Below, piece by piece: positions 46,219 to 55,247 of a stretch of 64,000 bases of DNA. The notes below the pieces were generated by a model, which had not been told where the DNA came from, searched no databases, and worked only from the letters and a program-made list of their open reading frames with translations. Source of the stretch: JAWSVE01 sp033852115. GTDB lineage: Bacteria > Pseudomonadota > Gammaproteobacteria > Pseudomonadales > Cellvibrionaceae. Both the position numbers and the translations under genes were made by a program. Every line of letters begins with the position of its first letter. Position 1 is the stretch's first letter. The stretch is taken from assembly GCA_033852115.1 (NCBI GenBank), contig JAWSVE010000008.1:434001-498000 (forward strand), in the 5' to 3' direction.

Positions 46219-46989
46219 CTAAGCTGGTTCAGGCTCTTTCATTAATGAAGTTTTCAGGTCTTTAGCTTGCTGCATGCAATAGTCAAAGAAGCGCATGTAA
46301 ATGGTTGATGACTCTGTACCTACTTCTATAAGCGGCTCGATAGTTTCGGGGAAGTCCTTGAGGAATTTGCTCAATACTTGTTTGTTGAACTCAGTATGCG
46401 CAATATCTATTTCAACATGATCGGTAATGAAGGACAGTTTTGATAGTACGTCCTCTCCGCAAATGTCGCGTGTGTATTGTATTAATTTAGGTCCTAGAAT
46501 TGGTGCCAAACTTTCAATTTCATATTGAATAGCAACTTGGCAATAGGGTGTTGGTCCAACAATGTTTTCTTCGTGAATGTCTTCATACTCTCTCACTACG
46601 CGTGGTCTTGTATTCCCGTCGAAATGGCTGAGCGATATTTTTTCATCGTGTGTGGCATTCCAAAGGTCGATTAAATTGGCGTAGTCGCGTTGCATCATCT
46701 TTTGATGACCGGCTTCGTGGCGTGCGTGCTTTAGAAGATCTTTGCCGAGGATTTCATATCCCTTTGCGATCGATGCTTCTCCTGCTCGGCAAATCCAGTC
46801 TTCCACTGGCTCGGTCATATTCACACCCAGCACATTATAGAAAATCCAAAACAGGTGCACGGTATCACGGTCGAGTGAGTAGTCTAATATTCGTTCAGCA
46901 ATGTCAGAGTTGAGCGCCTGGTCTCGAACGGGTTGCAGTGCGTTTTCGTATGTGTCGATTAATGATTGGTTACTGAATTGATTTTCCAT
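46219..46989 (-). CDS. Haem-oxygenase-fold protein, possible diiron oxidase
   Basis: From ATG 46989 (GAGGGTG upstream) the product has 256 residues and is almost all helical, as in the TenA/haem-oxygenase-like family. Candidate metal ligands are Glu and His in LLKHARHEAGHQKMM, an internal Glu in IQYEIESLAPIL, and FITDHVEIDIAHTEF, which has the His-x3-Asp-x2-His spacing seen in haem-oxygenase-like diiron oxidases such as UndA, BesC and SznF. It may oxidatively modify or cleave a carboxylic substrate. It is first of a three-gene operon. The HDO assignment is inference. Confidence 0.68.
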   Translation of the reverse strand: MENQFSNQSLIDTYENALQPVRDQALNSDIAERILDYSLDRDTVHLFWIFYNVLGVNMTEPVEDWICRAGEASIAKGYEILGKDLLKHARHEAGHQKMMQRDYANLIDLWNATHDEKISLSHFDGNTRPRVVREYEDIHEENIVGPTPYCQVAIQYEIESLAPILGPKLIQYTRDICGEDVLSKLSFITDHVEIDIAHTEFNKQVLSKFLKDFPETIEPLIEVGTESSTIYMRFFDYCMQQAKDLKTSLMKEPEPA

Positions 46990-47233
46990 TCTCACCCTCT
47001 ATTGGTCATTGATAAGTAATAAAACACCCCTAGTACAACGAATGGTATGTATTCATTGTTAAAGTAGTCTGTCAAAAAATTGACGACAACAATTTATATA
47101 GTAGAGAAATGAGTAGAGCGCCAAAAAATTCTGAAAATAATCACAAACTTGATAAAAATGTATTTAGGTTGGCGCGTAAATCATTCGTCTGGCGGGCAAG
47201 GTAGCTTCCAATGAAAGGGCCATTAGAGGGGAG

Positions 47234-47262
47234 ATAAAAAGACCAGCAAATGCTGGCCTTGA
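47234..47262 (-). terminator. Rho-independent terminator before the carboxylesterase 3' flank
   Basis: On the minus strand the stem GGCCAGC-attt-GCTGGTC is followed by TTTTTATC. It lies 37 bases beyond the stop of the minus-strand carboxylesterase. The remaining gap up to 46990 shows only A+T-rich sequence. Confidence 0.75.
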
Positions 47263-47298
47263 TAGTATGCGGGGTGTTTTGTTTTTGATCTTGGCTTG

Positions 47299-48963
47299 TT
47301 AGCTCAGCCCTAAAACGTCTTGCATTATTTCTCGTCGTGACGCTATGGGATCAATGACATTTTCACTGTTATTGTTAATAACCATAGTGTTTCTCTGTGT
47401 TCTCGTGAACGGTTTCCATGTTGGTAGAGTCCCGGCATTAGGGTTTCCGCTGCGCGCAAATTCTATCCATGTGGAGCTGACTTTAGCGGCGAGCGCTCTT
47501 TCTTCTTCAGTGCCTGTTGTGAATCCTGCGGTGGTGTGTTCGGTTTCCGTGTTGTCAAACACAAAGGGAATGTCTAAAGCATGGGGTGTCATTAACGAAC
47601 CGCCGAAAGTGTTGGTCGCCCAGGTTAAATAGTAGGAATAGACCGGTGCTGTATTGAGGTCCGAGCGTCTCTCGGCAATTGTCGTGCAAGGCGCGACGTA
47701 GCGATGATCGCTCGCAATGAGGAAAAATACTTCCGATGGTGAGGCTTTGGGTTGTGCGGCTTTATATACCTCGATAACGTCTTTCGCTTTGTTTGCGCCA
47801 ACCAGGCCCGCTACGCTTTTTATTAGGCCTGCATCATCCAGGCTAAATAAAGCTCGATTTCCTCGGAGAAATAATGTCATCTCGGTCCGGTTTGCGCCAA
47901 CAATTAACGGTACGTCTGGGTTCGCGGTGGAGGCGGTTGGATGAAATGAGCTAGCTGGTAATGTAATGCCATCAACAACCGGCGCAAAACCATTGAGCAT
48001 CGGTTGAAACCCAGGTTCTTGGCTTAGGCTTTGATAAGCAGCAATTATTTTTCCTGGGTCAAGTGCTTGCAGGGCGCGCATATCGCCTTTCTTCAAACCC
48101 AATTTGTTCACTAGTTTTTGAGCAAGTTCAGCACCGTCGGTTTCAGATACTAGTCGCAGAGAAGGTCCACTTTGTATAACGGCTCGATGAAATAATCCTT
48201 TGGCCGCTGGCATGGCTAACAGTGTTCCGACTTTTCGGCCACCGCCTGATTCTCCAAAAATCATCACACGTTCAGGGTCTCCACCAAATTGTTCAATGTT
48301 GCGTTGTACCCATTTAAGGCCTGCGACTAGATCGAGCATGCCTGCAGCACCTGCACCAGCGAAGTCTTCACCACCTTGGCTTTCCATATGGGTGAATCCC
48401 ATTGTATTGAGTCGGTGGTTAATGGTGACCACCACCACATCACCCCGGACGGCTAGGTTCGTTCCATCATAATTGGGAGTTGAACTGCTAAGCGTTGTAA
48501 AGCCACCACCGTGACACCAAAACATCACCGGACGCTTTTTGTTGCTGTTAGGTTCGGGTGTCCATACATTAAGCTTCAGACAATCTTCGCTTTCTCCCGC
48601 ATTGAGAGCACCGCTGGCATCGATTGACTGTGGGGCTATCGGGCCATATTTCACAGTCTCTAATACGCCCTTCCAGGCTACCGCTGGGCGCGGCGGTTTA
48701 AAGCGGTTAGCGCCTCCCGTATTGGCGCCATAAGGAATCCCTTTGTAAACGCTGATGCCTTCATCGACATAGCCTTTCACTTTCCCTTTCTCGGTCTCTA
48801 CTACTGCCGACGGTGTGCTGGCATACGCTTGAGATGGCAGCCAAAGACCATTGGCTCCCACTGCACCTGCGCTAGCCAGCAGGCCGCTTCGTTTTAAAAA
48901 TTGGCGGCGAGTTTGATTGTATAGTTGGCTGGGTAGCAGTTGGCTAGGTAATAGTTTTCGCAT
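47299..48963 (-). CDS. Type-B carboxylesterase with Tat signal
   Basis: The 554-residue protein opens with a twin-arginine signal (QTRRQFLKRSGLLASAG, cleavage near QAYAS) and continues with KVKGYVDEGISVYKGIPYG, EDCLKLNVWTP, FWCHGGGFTTL, MIFGESGGGRKVGT with the nucleophile Ser and TPHALDIPFVFDN with the catalytic His. It is related to the esterase at 24057 by signal type and motifs. The two N-terminal LLPSQL copies are an odd short repeat. It probably acts in the periplasm on ester substrates. Confidence 0.92.
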   Translation of the reverse strand: MRKLLPSQLLPSQLYNQTRRQFLKRSGLLASAGAVGANGLWLPSQAYASTPSAVVETEKGKVKGYVDEGISVYKGIPYGANTGGANRFKPPRPAVAWKGVLETVKYGPIAPQSIDASGALNAGESEDCLKLNVWTPEPNSNKKRPVMFWCHGGGFTTLSSSTPNYDGTNLAVRGDVVVVTINHRLNTMGFTHMESQGGEDFAGAGAAGMLDLVAGLKWVQRNIEQFGGDPERVMIFGESGGGRKVGTLLAMPAAKGLFHRAVIQSGPSLRLVSETDGAELAQKLVNKLGLKKGDMRALQALDPGKIIAAYQSLSQEPGFQPMLNGFAPVVDGITLPASSFHPTASTANPDVPLIVGANRTEMTLFLRGNRALFSLDDAGLIKSVAGLVGANKAKDVIEVYKAAQPKASPSEVFFLIASDHRYVAPCTTIAERRSDLNTAPVYSYYLTWATNTFGGSLMTPHALDIPFVFDNTETEHTTAGFTTGTEEERALAAKVSSTWIEFARSGNPNAGTLPTWKPFTRTQRNTMVINNNSENVIDPIASRREIMQDVLGLS

Positions 48964-49554
48964 GGAAACCCCTTTTAGAAAAAATTCTATTATTTAGAAC
49001 AGTTGTCTGTTTGATTTATTTTTCATTATTCTAACCAGCTTAGATTTTTAATTGAAATCTTATGATGCTTCTTTACTCATGGCGCTGGAAAGCTTTAGGT
49101 GTGCTCATTGAAGCTGGTTCACTTAGCCTGGCTCAGTACGGCGTTACCTCAAAACATGCTGAGTTTTTCGTGAGCCAGAAAATAATATGAGCGGGCAAAT
49201 TTAAGAGGGTAATAATAACAATCAAGCTGAATATTAAGAGGAGAAACCGTCCCTAGTAGAGGCAATGATTTACCAATGACTGCGAAGCCTGCTCACTTTT
49301 AGGTTTAGTTTTGAGATTCGGAGGCATCGTATAAACGTATGTTGTTAAATAATGGTTTATTCAAAACGTTTTGGTGATCACACAGTCTGTGTTCTCGAAG
49401 GGTTTTTGGAATACCATTTTTTTAGGCACAAGAGGCTAAATTTTAAGATGTAAGTATTCAAAAGCCGAAGTATGTACTTGCACTTAAAGAAGTTTTGTCT
49501 TCCAATGCCATCGGGAAGTTACAACTAATTGGGTATAACGCTGGAAGGTCAATC
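48964..49554. other. 591-base divergent intergenic region
   Basis: It lies between the minus-strand carboxylesterase and the plus-strand SDR and must contain both promoters. GGAAGG at 49542-49547 is the ribosome-binding site of the SDR. I saw no gene and no copy of the TetR operator motif found further right. Confidence 0.4.
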
Positions 49555-50412
49555 ATGAAAAGTTTCTCAAACAAAACGGCAGCGATTACTGGGGCGGGCT
49601 CGGGAATCGGCCGAGCTTTAGCGATCGAGCTTGCCACTCATGGTTGTCAGCTTGCATTAAGTGATATCAACATGGCATCGCTTCAAGAGACGCAAGCTCT
49701 ACTAGGGGATTCGTCCATCAAGGTGTCACTGTATGAGTTAGACGTCGCCAATCAAGAAGCCGTTCAACAATGGGCAGACCATGTTTATGCTGAGCATGGT
49801 CAAGTTAACCTATTGTTTAACAATGCTGGTGTTACCTATGGGACATTGCTTGAAGATTTAGAAATGGATGCCTTTGAATGGCTAATGGGTATTAATTTTT
49901 GGGGCGTGGTTTATGGAACCCAGGCATTTCTTCCATACCTTAAAAAGTCCGGCGACGGACATGTGGTCAATATTTCTAGTTTATTTGGTTTATTGTCGAT
50001 GCCACAGCAAGGGTGTTACAACGCTGCCAAATTTGCTGTGCGCGGTTATACGGAAGCATTGCGGATGGAGCTAGAAATGGAGGGGGTACCTGTATCTGTG
50101 ACTTGCGTGCACCCCGGCGGTATTGCAACAAATATAGCGCATAGCGCCAAAGTGAACGAGAAATTATTGACGCGGCGAAATGCTTCAGTCGCGGACATGC
50201 GCCAGGCCGCAAACGCAATTATTCAGGGAACTCAACCCAAGAAGGCGGCCCAGGTTATTTTAAAAGGCGTGCAGAAAAACCGCCGCCGAGTGCTGATAGG
50301 TAAGGATGCTTGGATCCTCGACAAAATAGTGCGGCTATTAGGGTCTTGGTATCAGCCGCTCATTATCAAAGCTGCTCACCTTCGTAACGCCGGTTTGGCT
50401 AAACCGCGGTGA
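49555..50412 (+). CDS. Short-chain dehydrogenase/reductase
   Basis: The start at ATG 49555 is chosen for the GGAAGG upstream and the SDR fold that begins at once; the frame is open for 60 more bases upstream. The 285-residue protein shows AAITGAGSGIGRALAIELA (nucleotide binding), LFNNAGVTYG, VVNISSLFGLL and YNAAKFAVRGYTEALR (Tyr and Lys of the active site). The C-terminal 40 residues form a hydrophobic extension typical of extended acyl-type SDRs. It converges on the TetR gene. Confidence 0.9.
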   Translation: MKSFSNKTAAITGAGSGIGRALAIELATHGCQLALSDINMASLQETQALLGDSSIKVSLYELDVANQEAVQQWADHVYAEHGQVNLLFNNAGVTYGTLLEDLEMDAFEWLMGINFWGVVYGTQAFLPYLKKSGDGHVVNISSLFGLLSMPQQGCYNAAKFAVRGYTEALRMELEMEGVPVSVTCVHPGGIATNIAHSAKVNEKLLTRRNASVADMRQAANAIIQGTQPKKAAQVILKGVQKNRRRVLIGKDAWILDKIVRLLGSWYQPLIIKAAHLRNAGLAKPR

Positions 50413-50439
50413 TGAGAATTTTCGCGGTCGTGCACGCGT

Positions 50440-51090
50440 TTAATCGCTATTTTTACACACGGCCCTAAATCCTGCGGCGACAAACGGTACCATGTGTTCA
50501 TAGGCTGAGTCGAAATCTGTGGAGAGACATTTACCATTCGACAGTTGGTCTATTCGGCCGGTTTGAGCCAAGGTTAGGGTGAGCGCGCCTGATAGGTAAT
50601 GGTAGCACCAGTAGATGTGTTCATCGCTAGCGCCGGGGAGAGCTGCCCGTAGGGCATCGATAAACTCTATGACCAATTTATCGTATATGTGCGGCATCAT
50701 TTCTTTACTCCACACTGGCGATGCCATGATGTAAGCGAGTAGCGCTAGATAGTGTCGCCAGCCTGGGTCGCCGGTTTCCTGTGCGAGCTTCAGAGGAAGC
50801 AAGAATGCTTCGATAATCTGTTCGATAGTTTGAGGCTTATTTCCCGCTTTTTCTTTGCTGGCATAGAGTACTTTTCGGCGCGAATTGTTGAGCAGATCTG
50901 CCCGACGCATGAACACAGCGTCAAACACATCGCGCTTTTTGCCGAAGTGGTAGCTGGCTAGGGCTACATCGACCTGCGCACCATTGGCGATATCCCTCAT
51001 GGTCACGCCGTCAAACCCATGTAATGCAAATAGCTCTTCTGCTACGTCTAGAATTCGATCACGCTTGCTGACGCTTTTAGCTGTATTCAT
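50440..51090 (-). CDS. TetR-family regulator of the uptake module
   Basis: The 216-residue protein has an N-terminal helix-turn-helix (about 9-55: DRILDVAEELFALHGFDGV, VDVALASYHFGKK) and a ligand-binding all-helical C-terminal domain. It is divergent from the symporter gene. Palindromes that repeat ATTCAAC-N4-GTTGAAT occur in the symporter and TonB receptor promoters, making this regulator the best candidate to bind them as a repressor. The ligand is probably a substrate or CoA ester of the module. Confidence 0.88.
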   Translation of the reverse strand: MNTAKSVSKRDRILDVAEELFALHGFDGVTMRDIANGAQVDVALASYHFGKKRDVFDAVFMRRADLLNNSRRKVLYASKEKAGNKPQTIEQIIEAFLLPLKLAQETGDPGWRHYLALLAYIMASPVWSKEMMPHIYDKLVIEFIDALRAALPGASDEHIYWCYHYLSGALTLTLAQTGRIDQLSNGKCLSTDFDSAYEHMVPFVAAGFRAVCKNSD

Positions 51091-51156
51091 TCCCCGCCCT
51101 TAAAGTCCCCATTAAACATCTTAGTTACTACTTGATGGGGCGTAACAATATCACAC

Positions 51157-51185
51157 TTGCAAATTCAACGCTTGTTGAATAGACT
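51157..51185 (+). promoter_or_regulatory. Symporter promoter with operator in the spacer
   Basis: TTGCAA (51157-51162) and TAGACT (51180-51185) are separated by 17 bases. The dyad ATTCAACGCTTGTTGAAT occupies 51163-51180, exactly in the spacer, so a bound regulator would block RNA polymerase. Its half-sites match the two dyads before the TonB receptor gene. Confidence 0.68.
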
Positions 51186-51234
51186 GTATTTTGATCGATT
51201 CGAAGCATCTAATAATAAGGATAAATGCATCATC

Positions 51235-52671
51235 ATGAGTGGTCCTGAAATATTTAAATACGGCTTAATGAGTGCCTATATGGGGCTGGTGTTCTGGCTA
51301 TCTTGGATAGGCATGCGCCGCACTCGCGATATCCAGGGATTTTCCATTGGCAACAAGGATATGAGCCCCATCTTAGTCGGTATAACCTTGGCTGCCTCTA
51401 TCGCGTCCACCTCCACCTTTGTTATCAATCCGGGGTTTGTTTATACCCATGGTCTATCGGCGTACATTCATTATGGCATTGCGGCCCCCCTCGGTATTTT
51501 GAGTGCTTTTTTGTTGCTGACCAAAGGGTTTTTGCGGCTCGGTGAAAGCAACAAGTCAGCGACGATTCCTGAATGGATCTTCCACCGCTATCAACACCGG
51601 GGTCTAAGTGTGTTTTTTACAATGATCAACCTGTTATCCATTGCCTTTGTCGTGTTGATCCTGGTGGGTTGCAGCATGTTGATGGCAAGTTTGTTCCCGG
51701 TTTCTGAAAAGGCCGCGTTGATTATTATCCTGTTGTTCGTATTTTCTTACGTCATCATGGGTGGGACTTATGCCCACGCATATACCAATACCTTGCAAGG
51801 CATCATGATGTTGATTGTCACGGTGTTTCTATTTGCTACAGGGTTTAAATACTTTGATGGCGGCTTTACTACAGTGATTGATGCGGTCGGGAGTGGCTAT
51901 GGTGATATATTTAATCCTGAGAGCAACTTGTATTTCGATTTTTTCTCAGTGTTTTTAAGTGGCTTTATCGTGACCTTCGCACTGATGTTGCAGCCACACA
52001 TTTTGACTAAAGTGTTATACCTTCGCAGTGAAAAAGATATTGGAACCTTCATAGGAACGACGGTAATCGTTGGAACATGTTTTACGTTGATGCTGTTGGT
52101 CGGCTTCTACGCACGTATAGCTGGTGTTGATGTGTCCTCGCAGGATGCCGTTGTAGGTGAATATTTGCTGCATGAATTTTCTAACTCAGTGTGGGGTCAA
52201 TATGTATTGACGTTAATTTTTATCACGTTATTGGCAGCTGGCATGAGTACTCTCGATGGAATATTGGTGTCGCTATCGGCAATGGTCGTAAAAGATATTG
52301 TCTTGCCTTTCACCGGAGATGCAAACAAAGGTCTATTTTGGTCCCGCATCACTTTAATCTTAATCGGCTTAGCTGGAGCCGCTGTCGCTTGGAATCCGCC
52401 GCCTCTAATTGGGCTTTTTGCGCAAAAAGGTGTTTACGGATTGGCGGCAGCGTCATTAGTGCCAATATTGTTCGGTGTGCTATTTCAAGGGCGTATACCC
52501 TTGTGGATTGTCGCGATTGCAGCGGTAATGGGTTTGGCCATCCACTTAGTGCTTAACCTCTTTGGCGGTGTAGAGAATCCGGCTGTATCTTCTAGCTATG
52601 CGATTTTGGCTTCGAGCCTATTTGCTCTGTTGGGCATGCTGGGAAATAAATTGTTGACCTCTAATAGCTAA
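51235..52671 (+). CDS. Sodium:solute symporter (SSS family)
   Basis: From ATG 51235 the product has 478 residues with about 13 transmembrane helices. Family features are IQGFSIGNKDMSP near the start, IASTSTFVINPGF in the TM1-2 region, and LLAAGMSTLDGILVSLSAMV in TM8-9 with the Ser residues of the Na2 site. An upstream extension of the frame runs through the promoter and is not believed. It imports a small organic solute with Na+. Co-control with a TonB receptor and an acyl-CoA synthetase suggests a carboxylate. Confidence 0.88.
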   Translation: MSGPEIFKYGLMSAYMGLVFWLSWIGMRRTRDIQGFSIGNKDMSPILVGITLAASIASTSTFVINPGFVYTHGLSAYIHYGIAAPLGILSAFLLLTKGFLRLGESNKSATIPEWIFHRYQHRGLSVFFTMINLLSIAFVVLILVGCSMLMASLFPVSEKAALIIILLFVFSYVIMGGTYAHAYTNTLQGIMMLIVTVFLFATGFKYFDGGFTTVIDAVGSGYGDIFNPESNLYFDFFSVFLSGFIVTFALMLQPHILTKVLYLRSEKDIGTFIGTTVIVGTCFTLMLLVGFYARIAGVDVSSQDAVVGEYLLHEFSNSVWGQYVLTLIFITLLAAGMSTLDGILVSLSAMVVKDIVLPFTGDANKGLFWSRITLILIGLAGAAVAWNPPPLIGLFAQKGVYGLAAASLVPILFGVLFQGRIPLWIVAIAAVMGLAIHLVLNLFGGVENPAVSSSYAILASSLFALLGMLGNKLLTSNS

Positions 52672-52710
52672 TAAAAAATCCACTTTAACGAATTTGTTAT
52701 AAGGGGAATG

Positions 52711-52739
52711 TTGACATTTCAACATTTGTTGAATATTGT
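52711..52739 (+). promoter_or_regulatory. TonB receptor promoter with operator in the spacer
   Basis: TTGACA (52711-52716) and TATTGT (52734-52739) are 17 bases apart. The dyad TTTCAACATTTGTTGAAT lies at 52717-52734 within the spacer. The layout is the same as at the symporter promoter. Confidence 0.7.
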
Positions 52740-52748
52740 CGATTCCGA

Positions 52749-52766
52749 ATTCAACAATTGTTGAAA
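52749..52766. promoter_or_regulatory. Second TetR-type operator before the TonB receptor gene
   Basis: ATTCAACAATTGTTGAAA repeats the dyad 32 bases downstream of the first copy, about three helical turns, so the same face of DNA would be bound. Confidence 0.65.
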
Positions 52767-52928
52767 TATTGAAGTGTCGATGTGAAGTCAGGCGAGTTTT
52801 ACCGCCCAATGCGCTTCGAGCTTGGACTCCAGGTTTCGTGAGGTCAGTTCGCGCAGTCGCGTCGAAGAATACGATTGAAGCTAGATATAAATTAATAACG
52901 ATGAGCCTCAACATAGAAGGTCACAATT

Positions 52929-55166
52929 ATGAATAATAAATTAACGCGTAGTGGTTTGGTTGGTACCGCAGCAGTGGTCACAACGATAAGTTCATTCAGT
53001 TTTTCGCCGGTTGTGTTCGCCGCTGAACCCAGAGCTGTGATTGACGAAGTAGTCGTTACGGCGCGGAGAAGAGAAGAAAATCTACAAGATGTTCCGGTGG
53101 CGGTGAGTGCGTTTAATACCGCTGAGTTAGAAAAGCAGGGTGTCACAGATATTACACAGCTGCAGCAGAACCTACCTAACACAACACTCCAAACGAGCCG
53201 CGCGACCAACTCAACCTTAACGGCTTATATTCGGGGTGTCGGTCAGCAAGATCCCTTGTGGGGTTTTGAGCCTGGCGTAGGAATTTATATAGATGATGTG
53301 TATATCGCCCGGCCTCAGGGTGCAGTTTTAGAAGTGTTGGATGTCGAAACCATTGAGGTATTGCGAGGGCCCCAAGGAACGCTCTACGGAAAAAATACAA
53401 TTGGTGGTGCATTAAAATACAACACTCGTCGTATTGGCAATGAGCCAACGTTTGAAGTGACAGGCCGAGCCGGTAGCTATTCGCAGCGAGATATAATCGC
53501 ATCCGGTTCTATGCCGATTATTCAAGATCGATTATTTATTGGCGGCGGTATAGCTTCGCTTCAACGAGACGGTTTTGGTGAATTTCGCAACACCGGCGAT
53601 GACAACTACAGCAAAGATCTTATGTCCGCTAATATGAAGATCGAATGGCAAGCGTTGGACAATGTATTGGTTGGTTTAAATGCTGATAGGACAAATGATG
53701 ATACCGACCCGCGCGGTGGTTACCGTTTAACAGAAAGTCTGGTAACGGGCCAATTACCTTACCGTAGTGTTTACGATTCCGATACAAGTATGCCTAACGA
53801 TAATGAAGTGGTGACTAAAGGCGTATCGTTGCGTGTCGCATGGGAAATTAACGAAAGCTTTGAATTTAAGTCGATTACATCATCTCGCAGTGGTGACACG
53901 TATACCGATATTGATTTCGATTCTACGCCAGTGAATTCGTTCGATGTGCCCGCAGTTTACGATGACTCGCAATTTACTCAAGAATTTCAGCTTAACTATG
54001 CAGGTGAAAATCTAACGCTGGTATCGGGATTGTATTATTTTGAAGGTGAGGCGTGTGGAGCATTTGATGTTGTGCTTGGCCTCGGCGGTATTACGCTTGA
54101 AAATGGCGGATGTGTTGACACTGAAAGCTATTCGGCTTTTGCACAGGCCAGCTACGATATTTCTGATCGTTGGTCGATGAGTGTTGGTGGCAGGTATACG
54201 AAAGATGAGAAAGTCGCAGATGTATATCGTTATGTTTACTCGGGCGTTAAATATCCAAACGATGTCGCAACTCCCATTGCAGTTCAATCGGACTTTCAAG
54301 GTGACGAGAGCTGGTCAGAATTTTCCCCCCATATCGGAGCGCAATTCAATATTAATGATGACTCTATGTTGTATGCATCTTTTACCAGTGGCTTTAAGTC
54401 GGGTGGGTTCGACATGCGCGCGAATCAATCAGTAAACCCAAATGCTAACGACCCGTTTGATCCGGAAACAGTTAACAGCTTTGAATTAGGGTGGAAAGCT
54501 GCTCTCTGGGAGTCACGTTTAAAGTTAAACACTGCGCTATTTTATAATGACTATCAGGACCAGCAGGTGACCGTGCAGCGTGCAGTAGGTGCAACTGACT
54601 TTGCGTCGCAAGTCGTTAATGCCGGTGAGTCAGAAATGAAAGGAATTGAATTGGAAGCGCAGCTTTCACTCTTAGATAATTTAGACCTTGCCTGGACACT
54701 TGGCTACATCGATGCAGAATTTGTTAGTGTTGAAACGTTCGACCCTAATGTCGGTACCGTAGTCGATGTTTCTGATGTTTGGGTGGTGTCCAATACGCCA
54801 GAATGGTCTTCCAATTTGGCATTAACCTACTCGCTTGAATTGGTAGGTTGGCAGAGTCAATGGCAAGCGAGCTGGGCATTTCGTGATGACACCCATATCT
54901 TCGAGACTCCATCAGTATTAGATGAGGACAGCTACTCATTGCTGAATGCGAATATCTTATTTACCTCTCCTGATCAACACTGGGCTATTGGGTTGCACGG
55001 GAAAAATCTAACTGACGAGGAATATCGAGTCGCCGGATATAATTTTGCAGCTACCTTTGATAACAGTGGTAACCTTGTGGCTCCTGGTTTGGGCGGAGAG
55101 GATACTGTGACGGGGTTTTATGGCGACCCCCGCACCATAACCTTGTCTATTGGTTATCGGTTTTAG
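52929..55166 (+). CDS. TonB-dependent outer-membrane receptor
   Basis: The 745-residue protein has a signal peptide (cleavage near VVFAAEPR, residue 34), a TonB-box-like segment (DEVVVTARRREENLQDVPVA), a plug domain (about 50-165, with YIRGVGQQDP and EVLRGPQGTLYGKNTIGG) and a 22-strand barrel ending in TLSIGYRF with terminal Phe. This subtype is frequent in sphingomonads and marine gammaproteobacteria that use terpenoids, steroids or aromatic acids. It takes up a large or hydrophobic solute across the outer membrane. Two dyads upstream point to TetR control. Confidence 0.95.
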   Translation: MNNKLTRSGLVGTAAVVTTISSFSFSPVVFAAEPRAVIDEVVVTARRREENLQDVPVAVSAFNTAELEKQGVTDITQLQQNLPNTTLQTSRATNSTLTAYIRGVGQQDPLWGFEPGVGIYIDDVYIARPQGAVLEVLDVETIEVLRGPQGTLYGKNTIGGALKYNTRRIGNEPTFEVTGRAGSYSQRDIIASGSMPIIQDRLFIGGGIASLQRDGFGEFRNTGDDNYSKDLMSANMKIEWQALDNVLVGLNADRTNDDTDPRGGYRLTESLVTGQLPYRSVYDSDTSMPNDNEVVTKGVSLRVAWEINESFEFKSITSSRSGDTYTDIDFDSTPVNSFDVPAVYDDSQFTQEFQLNYAGENLTLVSGLYYFEGEACGAFDVVLGLGGITLENGGCVDTESYSAFAQASYDISDRWSMSVGGRYTKDEKVADVYRYVYSGVKYPNDVATPIAVQSDFQGDESWSEFSPHIGAQFNINDDSMLYASFTSGFKSGGFDMRANQSVNPNANDPFDPETVNSFELGWKAALWESRLKLNTALFYNDYQDQQVTVQRAVGATDFASQVVNAGESEMKGIELEAQLSLLDNLDLAWTLGYIDAEFVSVETFDPNVGTVVDVSDVWVVSNTPEWSSNLALTYSLELVGWQSQWQASWAFRDDTHIFETPSVLDEDSYSLLNANILFTSPDQHWAIGLHGKNLTDEEYRVAGYNFAATFDNSGNLVAPGLGGEDTVTGFYGDPRTITLSIGYRF

Positions 55167-55192
55167 TTCCCTAGTAGTGTGTAACCCCACTC

Positions 55193-55219
55193 GGGGTGGC
55201 TTTGCCACCCCATTTTTTC
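55193..55219 (+). terminator. Rho-independent terminator after the TonB receptor gene
   Basis: GGGGTGGC-ttt-GCCACCCC followed by ATTTTTTCT, 27 bases after the stop codon. Confidence 0.88.
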
Positions 55220-55247
55220 TTCAGGTATGTATTTCGGAACTTATAAG

